Positions 1 through 5,960 of a DNA stretch of 6,962 bases are shown piece by piece (within the stretch, counting starts at the first letter, position 1; each line of letters opens with the position of its first letter). Below the pieces are notes generated by a model. It was not told where the DNA came from. It did not search any database and saw only the letters and a program-made list of their open reading frames with translations. Position numbers and translations under genes: made by a program. Origin of the DNA: GWF2-38-69 sp037127655. GTDB taxonomy: Bacteria; Verrucomicrobiota; Lentisphaeria; Victivallales; GWF2-38-69. The stretch lies in assembly GCA_037127655.1 (NCBI GenBank), contig JBAXXY010000141.1, forward strand, positions 1-6,962, in the 5' to 3' direction.

Positions 1-3
1 CTA

Positions 4-33
4 TGCTTATGCTATATAAGCAACTGTTTTTTT
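4..33 (+). terminator. Possible weak intrinsic terminator of an upstream gene
   Basis: TGCTTAT (4-10) and ATAAGCA (16-22) form a perfect 7-bp stem with a 5-nt loop. Four bases later comes a run of seven T (27-33). The order fits a rho-independent terminator for a + strand gene lying before the window. The stem is A+T rich and the T run is not directly adjacent, so it would be weak. In a region of about 20% G+C, chance pairing is a real alternative. Confidence 0.35.
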
Positions 34-144
34 AATAATGAAGTATGATTATTTTGAAAAAGCATTTGTATATATCGAAAAAACATAAGCTTACAGTATA
101 TAAACTTATGAATATTTAATATTGTGATATGAATACTTATTGTA

Positions 145-175
145 AACAGATGAATATATTATATAATCATCTGTT
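145..175. repeat. 9-bp perfect inverted repeat upstream of the 200-835 gene
   Basis: AACAGATGA (145-153) and TCATCTGTT (167-175) are exact reverse complements around a 13-nt A/T loop. The repeat ends 25 nt before the start codon at 200, so it lies in the promoter or 5' leader. It could be an operator for a dimeric regulator or an mRNA hairpin. It has no T tract immediately after it, so it is unlikely to be a terminator. A second, weaker pair, CATAAG (84-89) with CTTATG (105-110), lies upstream. Confidence 0.45.
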
Positions 176-199
176 GAAATCAATATTTAATAGGTTTTT

Positions 200-835
200 A
201 TGAAGAAACAAAAAGCAAATATAGATTTTACAAGGGTCAAAGACACTGAACTTGCTCAAACAGCTAGGATAATAGTTGCTAATATGAGTAACAATCCTAA
301 TTTTTCAGTGCCTCTTCCTACATTAACAGTAGTTCATGATGCTACAGAAGATTATTATGAGGCTTTGCTGAAGTGTTCTGATGGTACTAAGCAGGACACT
401 GCCATAAAGAAGGTAAAACGGTCAGTTCTATCAGCTCATCTTGCACATCTTGGCAATTATGTTAACTATATTGCAGAAGGAAACATAGTCAAACTCGATA
501 GTTCAGGGTTTCCGCTCTCAAAAATACCAACTCCAGTAGGTATCCTTAATGCTCCTGATTATATAAAAGTTATAGATGGCGGTAATCCAGGCTGTGTTTG
601 GGTGGATATTGGTATTGTTAGGAAAGCAACAGGATATATCGTGCTTTTTGCTCTGTGTCCTGCGCCTGAAGAAAACAAAGATTGGCAGAGCAAGCTATTC
701 TCAAAGTCAAGTGGTTTAATGCTTGGGCTTCAAAGTGGTAAAAAATATGCTTTCAAAGCATCGGCGACAAGCACTCGTGCCAATAAAATTAATTCGTATC
801 ACTTCACACAGCCAGTCGAAAGGTTTATCCAATAG
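200..835 (+). CDS. Small FN3-like domain protein, function unknown
   Basis: This 211-aa protein has two parts. Residues 1-100 are mostly helical: 'ARIIVANMSNNPNFSVPLP', then a charged stretch, then a helix around residues 70-92. Residues about 112-205 look like one divergent fibronectin type III domain, opening with 'TPVGILNAPDYIKV', with a 'YIVLFALCP' strand in the middle and a late 'GLQSGKKYAFKASA' segment that matches the usual GL.pGt.Y.frV.A strand. The same arrangement (helical 'A..IV..M..N.nF..P.P.l' N-terminus plus one FN3) occurs in a family of hypothetical proteins in Bacteroidota and PVC bacteria; I recognise it by pattern only. There is no signal peptide or membrane segment, so it is probably cytoplasmic or exported by a non-Sec route. 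AGG at 192-194, 5 nt before the ATG, is a weak ribosome binding site. It looks monocistronic. Biochemical role unknown. Confidence 0.72.
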   Translation: MKKQKANIDFTRVKDTELAQTARIIVANMSNNPNFSVPLPTLTVVHDATEDYYEALLKCSDGTKQDTAIKKVKRSVLSAHLAHLGNYVNYIAEGNIVKLDSSGFPLSKIPTPVGILNAPDYIKVIDGGNPGCVWVDIGIVRKATGYIVLFALCPAPEENKDWQSKLFSKSSGLMLGLQSGKKYAFKASATSTRANKINSYHFTQPVERFIQ

Positions 836-1117
836 GTTTTATTATTTTTCTCTTAGAGTCCCGCCATTACCCAAGCCCAGACTAATAACTACTTCAGCTC
901 ATATGCATAAAACTATGCCGAATGATAAACTCTCGATTGCATTTTAAGTGTGTGTCTGATGATGAATAATTAGCAATGATTTATTTGATTTCTACCACCA
1001 TACATATTAGAATTTAATTAATGGCAATGCTTAAACCCTGATACATAATGGGTAAATGGATCATACCAGCTGCAAAAATACAAAAATGATAAATGAAATG
1101 ACAGAGATGAAGTTGTA
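836..1117. other. Intergenic stretch with nothing identifiable
   Basis: These 282 nt separate two + strand genes. I found no convincing coding frame on either strand, no strong hairpin followed by T, and no consensus promoter. A + frame runs out of the preceding gene to 947 but has no independent start or recognisable product. The next gene's promoter must lie here but I cannot place it. Confidence 0.4.
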
Positions 1118-1918
1118 ATGAAAACTATGTGTCCTAAATGCACTCAGGAATATGAATTATTAGATGATTGCATTGGAATGGAAGGCGAATGCGAAATATG
1201 CAGAACAATCTTTACAATTAAGCAATATCATAACAAAGTAGATCAATTTTACTCAATTCTAACCAATATATTGAAAAGGGAAGAAATAGAGGGTTCAAAC
1301 TTAATCACCGAAGGTCAAAAGAAATACATCGTCGATTTAGGGCATGAAAAATATCTTCCTAAGTATCAGGATACTGCAACTTTAATCCTCAACTATCTAA
1401 TTAACCCTATGAAAAGCCTCTTAGGAATTCATTATAAAGTATTTAGTGCTGAAGGAAATACAAATATCCCTAGAAAATATAAACTCCCTATCTATATTGC
1501 TCTAATCAATTCTTCGATTTACTCTAAGTTAATTGAAGGAGTTCCTGTGGTAAAGGAAGAAATAGACTGCCTTATAAAACCTATTTTGCCCGAAAGGACA
1601 TATAATATGCTTAAAGAAGATATTCCCTATAAGCCCTATCTTTCCGCATATAAATACTTGTTTCAATTCTTAAATCAAAAAGGGTACAAGAATATAGAAC
1701 AGGAGGATTTACTGGAAGTAACTTTTGAATTATTTGGGTCTGAATTAGGATTTAAATTAGCGCATATCCAGCTTGAGATAGAACAACATAAAATTCACAG
1801 CGAGTACTATACCACTAATAATGACATAAATCTAAAACTCGTTGAATTCATAAATGAATCGTTATCAACAGGAAGATTCTCATTTCGAAAGCCGATATCG
1901 TTTTTAAGTTTTTTGTGA
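1118..1918 (+). CDS. Unrecognised protein with N-terminal CxxC...CxxC zinc finger
   Basis: The product is 266 aa. Residues 5-8 (CPKC) and 25-28 (CEIC) are two CxxC knuckles 16 residues apart, with 'YELLDDCIGMEGE' between them. This resembles the MJ0042-type finger (CP.C...y.v.d...g....C..C...f), which is common at the start of PVC-phylum proteins; C18 is an extra cysteine. The rest (about 35-266) is soluble, charged and largely helical, with no signal peptide or membrane segment, and matches no family I know. 'TEGQKKYIVDLG' (64-75), followed by a short helix, resembles a small 'Q..yi..LG' helical motif seen in phage and plasmid proteins, but this is weak. The ATG at 1118 has only a poor purine stretch upstream; Met4 (1127) is the alternative but gains no better site. 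A cytoplasmic nucleic-acid or protein-binding role is inferred from the finger alone. Confidence 0.7.
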   Translation: MKTMCPKCTQEYELLDDCIGMEGECEICRTIFTIKQYHNKVDQFYSILTNILKREEIEGSNLITEGQKKYIVDLGHEKYLPKYQDTATLILNYLINPMKSLLGIHYKVFSAEGNTNIPRKYKLPIYIALINSSIYSKLIEGVPVVKEEIDCLIKPILPERTYNMLKEDIPYKPYLSAYKYLFQFLNQKGYKNIEQEDLLEVTFELFGSELGFKLAHIQLEIEQHKIHSEYYTTNNDINLKLVEFINESLSTGRFSFRKPISFLSFL

Positions 1919-2007
1919 TGTTCCTTATGTTATCTCCAAAAATATAAACGGAGGATCTATCTGAAACATGTTTTCTTTCTGGCCTGATTATCTTTTGCTC
2001 AAAGCTT

Positions 2008-2211
2008 TTGAAGGAGCTTGAAATACGAAGACATTTATATAAAGGATTTTCGAATGTTAAGTCTAAGGATAGATCAGTGGACGGTGCACGCTTGCCTGCC
2101 CGTTTTTTCCACAATTCCGACGAGCAAAAAAACATTCTCACAGCTGGCGTGCAGGCTGCGCTTATTAAGAAAAAAAAAGTTACACCTTGTTTTTTTATAA
2201 GCTATCATTGA
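2008..2211 (+). other. Unassigned G+C-rich block, possible gene remnant or repeat
   Basis: The 396-nt gap between the zinc-finger gene and the HD-GYP gene has no confident gene. Its middle, 2071-2160, is about 54% G+C in otherwise A+T-rich DNA and stays open in several frames at once. One + frame (2008-2211, TTG start) reads 'DGARLPARFFHNSDEQKNIL' around residues 26-45 and ends 'KKKKVTPCFFISYH'. TGCACGC (2085-2091) is complementary to GCGTGCA (2147-2153), and GCCTGC (2094-2099) to GCAGGC (2151-2156), giving two alternative pairings. The block could be an interspersed repeat, a structured RNA or the decayed N-terminal leader of another gene. I cannot tell which. Confidence 0.3.
2160..2202. repeat. 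Interrupted inverted repeat between genes
   Basis: GCTTAT (2160-2165) pairs with ATAAGC (2197-2202). Inside it, the A9 run (2170-2178) can pair with the T7 run (2190-2196). No T tract follows the outer stem on the + strand. It may end transcription from upstream or insulate the promoter that begins six bases later. Confidence 0.4.
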
Positions 2212-2237
2212 CAAAGTGTCTGCTTCATAGTTAACAT
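2208..2237 (+). promoter_or_regulatory. Sigma-70-type promoter candidate for the HD-GYP operon
   Basis: TTGACA (2208-2213) is a perfect -35 hexamer. TAACAT (2232-2237), 18 bp downstream, matches the -10 consensus at four of six positions including both end bases (TA...AT pattern). Transcription would start near 2244, leaving a leader of about 70 nt before the ATG at 2315. It is the only clear consensus promoter I see in the window. Confidence 0.5.
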
Positions 2238-2314
2238 ATATCTTATATAGCCTTTTTCACTAAACCAGATAGGAATTATTATAGATTAACTGACTTAATA
2301 GATAAGGCATTATT

Positions 2315-4012
2315 ATGAAATTTAAAACAAAAATTATATTTATTTTTCTCCTTTCTGCCATTTGTTTTTGTGTTTTTAGTATAGTGCTTCAAAAAATATA
2401 TATAGACCCTACTTACAAGTTAATAGAAATCACTGAAGCCAAGCAAGACATGGTTCGCTGTGTAAATTCAGTTAGTTATGAAATTGATAACCTTAAATCA
2501 ATAGTATCATCTCTATCTAAAACTGAAACTGCTACCAGCTTTGTTACGAATCATTATAAAAATTCTGACTCAGAACTTATTAATGAATTTATTAACCTTA
2601 GAATATTTGATTTTTGTCTTCTAATCGATAGCAATGGCAAAACAATTTATGATTCGACAGGATCCAAAAAATCACAGATGGATAGTGAGTTAAACAATAC
2701 TAGGTCTGTACTTACCGGCGAAGCACTTCGTCTTATGCAGAAAAATAAACTTGAGTTCAGTAATGCTGGGTTAATTGACACTCCTGATGGTATTCTTATT
2801 TCCGCTTTTAACGCATTACCTAATACTGGCGAGAATTCTTTTCAGTTAACTTTAATTGCCGGAAAATATCTTACTTCCGAAATTGTAGCCAGTATGGGAA
2901 ATAATATCAATATTCCATTTACCGTCACCAAGTTCAACAAAAATGATATTGGCTTTGTAGATAATAAAGAATTATCAAGGCAGATCTTGGACAATAGATC
3001 AATCTATATCAACGAGCCGAGCAACAATGATGCTCAACTCACATGCTTTACTCTAATTCCAGATATAAACAAAGAGTTAAATTTTGTGATTAAGGCTAAC
3101 TTTTCCAGGATAACTTATCTGGATGCTAGTACGACTTTGAATTTATATAGTCTAGCCGGAGCCTTATTCATCGTATTATTACTTGTCTTGACCGCAATAA
3201 TGACAAATATTTTCATTGTCAATCCACTTGCCAAGTTTACTAGGCACACGAACGAAATAATATATGCCAAAAAACTGTCAGACCGAACAAAATTTGAATG
3301 CCGTAAAGATGAAATAGGAGAGCTTGCAAAAGTGTTCGACTCTCTACTTGATAAGATTCAGAAACTTATTGAGTCGATGGAGGAGACTATAAGAGAGAAA
3401 ACGATAGAGGTCAGGACAGTAAGAGACAAAATAATACTAAAGCTTTCAAACGCCATAGAAAACAAATACCATAATTCAAGAGGACATGGATCACATGTAT
3501 CAAAAATGGCTTACCTTCTTGCAGAAAAACTACAGTTTCCCAAGTCCAAATGTGAAATAATAAGCACCGCTGCCATAGTGCATGACATAGGAAATATAGG
3601 CCTGCCGGAAGAGCTGTTGGCGAATGATGGGAAATATAATGATGATGAATATAGAACAATGAAAAATCATACTGTCATCGGAGCAAGTATTTTTTCTGAA
3701 AAAGACTCTGAACTTATGAGCATTGCCTATAAAATCGCTTTGTATCATCATGAACATTGTGATGGCACAGGCTACCCAGAAGGTCTCAAAGGAAAGGATA
3801 TTCCGATTGAAGCAAAAATAACAGCAATAGTGGATACTTTTGATTCTCTCATGACAGATAAAAAGTATAGGAAAAGCTGGACAAAAGAAGAAGTAATTAA
3901 TTACCTCAGAGAAAACAGTGGAACATTTTTTGACGAGGATATCGTCAAATTGTTTCTAGCTAGCCTGGATGAATTCATGGAAATTAAAAAGAATTCTGAA
4001 ATATTAATATGA
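2315..4012 (+). CDS. Membrane sensor HD-GYP cyclic-di-GMP phosphodiesterase
   Basis: The 565-aa protein should hydrolyse c-di-GMP in response to an extracytoplasmic cue. Order: membrane segment 7-27; external sensor 30-273 with a CHASE4-like region ('FCLLIDSNGKTIYDS', 100-114) that lacks the usual W/D-rich motif; membrane segment 276-301; HAMP linker 302-355 with the 'DEIGELAKVF' signature; a short coiled coil; then HD-GYP 370-555. Metal-site residues are in place: H391, H423-D424, H452, H478-H479 and D507. The GYP loop reads HHEHCDGTGYP (478-488). One key change is visible: the motif normally read HDIGK is HDIGN, so the phosphate-contacting lysine is Asn427. Weak activity or a c-di-GMP receptor role is therefore possible. 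AAGG at 2304-2307, 7 nt before the ATG, supports the start. It heads a likely operon with the pseudopilin gene 30 nt downstream. No GGDEF or EAL domain is present. Confidence 0.9.
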   Translation: MKFKTKIIFIFLLSAICFCVFSIVLQKIYIDPTYKLIEITEAKQDMVRCVNSVSYEIDNLKSIVSSLSKTETATSFVTNHYKNSDSELINEFINLRIFDFCLLIDSNGKTIYDSTGSKKSQMDSELNNTRSVLTGEALRLMQKNKLEFSNAGLIDTPDGILISAFNALPNTGENSFQLTLIAGKYLTSEIVASMGNNINIPFTVTKFNKNDIGFVDNKELSRQILDNRSIYINEPSNNDAQLTCFTLIPDINKELNFVIKANFSRITYLDASTTLNLYSLAGALFIVLLLVLTAIMTNIFIVNPLAKFTRHTNEIIYAKKLSDRTKFECRKDEIGELAKVFDSLLDKIQKLIESMEETIREKTIEVRTVRDKIILKLSNAIENKYHNSRGHGSHVSKMAYLLAEKLQFPKSKCEIISTAAIVHDIGNIGLPEELLANDGKYNDDEYRTMKNHTVIGASIFSEKDSELMSIAYKIALYHHEHCDGTGYPEGLKGKDIPIEAKITAIVDTFDSLMTDKKYRKSWTKEEVINYLRENSGTFFDEDIVKLFLASLDEFMEIKKNSEILI

Positions 4013-4042
4013 TTATATCATAAGTTTTATTATTTATACTTA

Positions 4043-4609
4043 ATGAAGTCTAACTATAAAAGGAAATTCACACTTCTAGAACTGCTGATCATAGTAGCTA
4101 TCATATCAATACTTTTCAGCCTTTTGCTTCCAGTCATACATTCCTTGCGTGATAAGTCAAGAAGAGTTATCGATATCAATAACCTGAAACAGATTGGAAT
4201 GGCTATAAATATGTATTGCCAGGACAATAATGGAAACCTGCCTTACATTTCCAGCTCTATATCTGATTCTAGATGTCTTTTTCTTCTTTTACCTTATCTT
4301 AATAATTCCCTAGCTTTATTTTATCCACCAATAATATATGATCAGAGGATAGCAACAGTCGGGTACAGCGTATATATGAATAATCCTAAACAATTGCTAA
4401 ATGATATTTTGTCAGAAAGTTCAGCTGATATAGTCTATCCTGGGTATGCCTATACCGCAGTAGATGCAGGAGGTATCCCACTTAACGAGTCACATTTGGC
4501 CTCAAATGCGGCTATAGTTACCAATTTTAATGGCACTTACAATGATATGAATAATATATTATTGATGGATGGCTCTATGCATAAGATAGCAGGTGCACCT
4601 GCCAAATAG
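4043..4609 (+). CDS. Type IV pilin/T2SS-like pseudopilin (prepilin N-terminal motif)
   Basis: This 188-aa protein begins with a basic leader (MKSNYKRK) followed by FTLLELL and a hydrophobic helix to about residue 34: a class III prepilin signal, cut by prepilin peptidase before F9. The conserved Glu at mature position 5 (E13) is present, but position -1 is Lys rather than the usual Gly. Residues 44-64 carry the 'NNLKQIGMAINMY' block typical of the large prepilin/DUF1559-like families of PVC bacteria. The C-terminus has the 'NILLMDGSMH' motif (171-180). The family's H-X9-DG histidine is Tyr166 here, one base from a His codon. At 188 aa it is shorter than typical DUF1559 members. No clear Shine-Dalgarno precedes the ATG, so translation may be coupled to the HD-GYP gene ending 30 nt before. 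It probably forms or decorates a pseudopilus; secretion ATPase and peptidase genes are not in the window. Confidence 0.88.
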   Translation: MKSNYKRKFTLLELLIIVAIISILFSLLLPVIHSLRDKSRRVIDINNLKQIGMAINMYCQDNNGNLPYISSSISDSRCLFLLLPYLNNSLALFYPPIIYDQRIATVGYSVYMNNPKQLLNDILSESSADIVYPGYAYTAVDAGGIPLNESHLASNAAIVTNFNGTYNDMNNILLMDGSMHKIAGAPAK

Positions 4610-4623
4610 CACAACAATCAATT

Positions 4624-4629
4624 AGGAGG
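4624..4629 (+). promoter_or_regulatory. Strong Shine-Dalgarno deciding the start of the secreted protein
   Basis: A full AGGAGG lies 5 nt before ATG 4635 and 8 nt before an adjacent in-frame ATG at 4638. The second ATG has the more usual spacing, so either may be used; they differ by one Met. It is the strongest ribosome binding site in the window, suggesting this protein is made in excess of the pseudopilin. Confidence 0.65.
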
Positions 4630-4634
4630 AAGGA

Positions 4635-5348
4635 ATGATGTCTCGTAAAAAAATTAAAATAGTCATTATCTTTATTTCTGCTTTTTTTTATTTCAGCCAT
4701 TTCGTTCAAGCAGATTCTGGTTACTTGAAAGAGGTATTAGACACAAACCCCGCTTTGTATAATGAAGCATTATCCAGAAGCGCCAGCGCATCAAAAAGCG
4801 CCAGTATATCCAAGCCTTTATATCAGAATTCATTTTCAAATGCTCAAAGTCTTTCTAGTCAAGGAGTATCGGCTTTGATGGGATCATGGTCGTTAAGTGA
4901 TAAAGGATTGACCCCATCAAAAACGGAAACTAGGGCAGTGTTTGCCGGAACTAATGGATCAAACTATGATATAACTGCAAATGTAAGCCTGAACAGTGGT
5001 AATGGGTATGGAATATACTATCATGCCACAGATAGTGCTGCTATAACTGGTTATTGCTTTCAAGTTGATCCTGGTTGGAATAACAGTTTTATAGTTAGAA
5101 AAGTTGTTAATGGCACGGAGTCAAGTCCATTTCAGAGTGTATCTATGGACGATGTTATGCCAGTAGGTTTTTCTCCTAAAGGTGAACATACCGTATCAGT
5201 AAGTGTTTCAGGTAGTGATCATGTTATTACAGTCGATGGAATTCAAGTACTTAAATTTTCCGATTCTACTTTTACATCAGGCTTTGCCGGGGCGCGTGCC
5301 TGGGGCGCAGATGTTAATTTCAAAAATGTCACGGTAGAAAATAAATAA
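4635..5348 (+). CDS. Secreted LamG/CBM66-like beta-sandwich protein
   Basis: This 237-aa protein has a Sec signal peptide: basic MMSRKKIK, a hydrophobic core to residue 20, and probable cleavage after VQA (24-26). A Ser/Ala/Lys linker with a hexapeptide duplication covers 47-60. Residues about 64-235 form a concanavalin-like sandwich: 'NYDITANVSLNSGNGYGIYY' (110-129), 'GYCFQVDPGWNNSFIVRKVV' (139-158), 'HTVSVSVSGSDHVITVDG' (185-202) and a closing 'GFAGARAWGADVNFKNVTV' (216-234). This matches the pattern of CBM66 and LamG-like carbohydrate-binding domains and, from memory, the C-terminal domain of many Firmicutes prepilins. No glycosidase catalytic pair is recognisable, so binding is likelier than hydrolysis. 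The gene starts 25 nt after the pseudopilin stop. I infer it is a secreted partner or adhesin working with the pseudopilus; the ligand is unknown. Confidence 0.8.
   Translation: MMSRKKIKIVIIFISAFFYFSHFVQADSGYLKEVLDTNPALYNEALSRSASASKSASISKPLYQNSFSNAQSLSSQGVSALMGSWSLSDKGLTPSKTETRAVFAGTNGSNYDITANVSLNSGNGYGIYYHATDSAAITGYCFQVDPGWNNSFIVRKVVNGTESSPFQSVSMDDVMPVGFSPKGEHTVSVSVSGSDHVITVDGIQVLKFSDSTFTSGFAGARAWGADVNFKNVTVENK
4779..4814 (+). repeat. Two-copy 18-bp in-frame tandem duplication in the linker
   Basis: Units 4779-4796 and 4797-4814 encode SASASK and SASISK. They match at 13 of 18 bases and share an exact AGCGCCAG start. This is a short low-complexity spacer between the signal-peptide-proximal helix and the beta-sandwich domain. 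Confidence 0.7.
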
Positions 5349-5408
5349 TCTCAGTCTAAAGTACTCAGCCGTTAAGATTTCATAGCATAAAATCCCCTAT
5401 TATTATAA

Positions 5409-5423
5409 AAGGAGTAGGTACTC
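5409..5423 (+). promoter_or_regulatory. Shine-Dalgarno overlapping a small palindrome, hemerythrin gene
   Basis: AAGGAG (5409-5414) is the ribosome binding site for the ATG at 5425, with a spacing of 10 nt. It overlaps GAGTAGGTACTC (5412-5423), which can fold as GAGT/ACTC with a 4-nt loop. A second TACTC at 5362-5366 could pair with the same GAGTA. The structure would partly cover the ribosome binding site. It is short, so this may be chance. Confidence 0.35.
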
Positions 5424-5424
5424 A

Positions 5425-5877
5425 ATGCCTCTTATTGATTTTGATGAGAGATTGATCTTTGGGATTCTGGAGATTGACATACAGCATAAAAAGTGGATAG
5501 AACTCATTAATAAGCTTGACTATGAAATTGAAAATAAAAAAGTCACTGTTTATTCAGTTAAAAAAATCCTAGACGAACTTCTTGATTATGCTAAGTCTCA
5601 TTTTGCTCTAGAGGAAAAATATTTTAAATCTTTTGACTACAAAACAGCTTCTGAACATATAGAAGAGCATGTAAAATTTATCAAAATGGTTGAAGATATC
5701 AAAGCACAATACATACCTGGCACATCAAAACTTGCTCCAGATATTTTGAATTTTATGGTAGATTGGGTAATAAATCATATTAATAAGACAGACAGAGAAT
5801 ATAAAGATTTATTTATTGGATGTGGACAGAAATACACCGTCCTAAATTACCAGAACATATTGGATGGAAAAAAGTAG
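5425..5877 (+). CDS. Bacteriohemerythrin (O2-binding diiron protein)
   Basis: The 150-aa product is a single four-helix hemerythrin domain of standard bacterial length. All seven expected iron ligands are present: H21 (in IDIQH), H59 and E63 (HFALE), H78 and H82 (HIEEH), H118 and D123 (HINKTD). Known members bind O2 reversibly at a non-heme diiron centre, for O2 storage, delivery or sensing; some are fused to chemotaxis receptors or HD-GYP/GGDEF proteins. This one is free-standing with no signal peptide or membrane segment, so it is cytoplasmic. The start at 5425 has AAGGAG 10 nt upstream. It lies 76 nt after the secreted-protein gene with no visible terminator between, so it may be the last gene of the same transcript. 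Association with c-di-GMP signalling or microaerobic life is inferred from context. Confidence 0.93.
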   Translation: MPLIDFDERLIFGILEIDIQHKKWIELINKLDYEIENKKVTVYSVKKILDELLDYAKSHFALEEKYFKSFDYKTASEHIEEHVKFIKMVEDIKAQYIPGTSKLAPDILNFMVDWVINHINKTDREYKDLFIGCGQKYTVLNYQNILDGKK

Positions 5878-5922
5878 TATAGTCTTGGATAAATTCAGGG
5901 CGAACTAAAACTCAGATTTGGA

Positions 5923-5953
5923 AATAGGCCACTAGGGGGGAACATTGCCTATT
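5923..5953. terminator. Hairpin between converging genes, possible bidirectional terminator
   Basis: AATAGGC (5923-5929) and GCCTATT (5947-5953) are perfect complements around a 17-nt loop containing G6. CTTCTTTTC follows on the + strand; the minus strand is followed by only TTTCC. It lies 46 nt after the hemerythrin stop and 8 nt past the stop of the minus-strand gene fragment, where a shared terminator would be expected. The long loop and imperfect T tract make it a moderate candidate. Confidence 0.45.
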
Positions 5954-5960
5954 CTTCTTT

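Noticed and set aside
189..840. AATAGGTTTT at 189-198 and 831-840, flanking the FN3-like gene
   Set aside because: It looks like an insertion footprint, but a 10-bp A+T-rich match is expected several times by chance in about 7 kb, and the gene has no mobile features.
723..947. 74-codon + frame overlapping the end of the FN3-like gene
   Set aside because: It starts inside the confident gene in another frame, has no ribosome binding site of its own, and its extension past 835 resembles no protein I know.
1848..2141. 97-codon minus-strand frame
   Set aside because: It overlaps the end of the zinc-finger gene, has only a weak purine stretch before its ATG and no recognisable motif. Its openness is partly due to the G+C-rich block.
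2018..2200. Second + frame across the G+C-rich block
   Set aside because: It overlaps the 2008-2211 frame in another phase, and at most one can be real. Its cysteine- and leucine-rich tail has no domain signature.
3411..3757. Two minus-strand frames (3411-3659, 3530-3757)
   Set aside because: Both lie opposite the conserved HD-GYP domain, whose + frame carries all catalytic motifs. They are antisense shadows.
4321..4329. TTATCCACC, one base from a DnaA box
   Set aside because: A single copy inside the pseudopilin coding sequence; no cluster or A+T unwinding element beside it, so no evidence for an origin.
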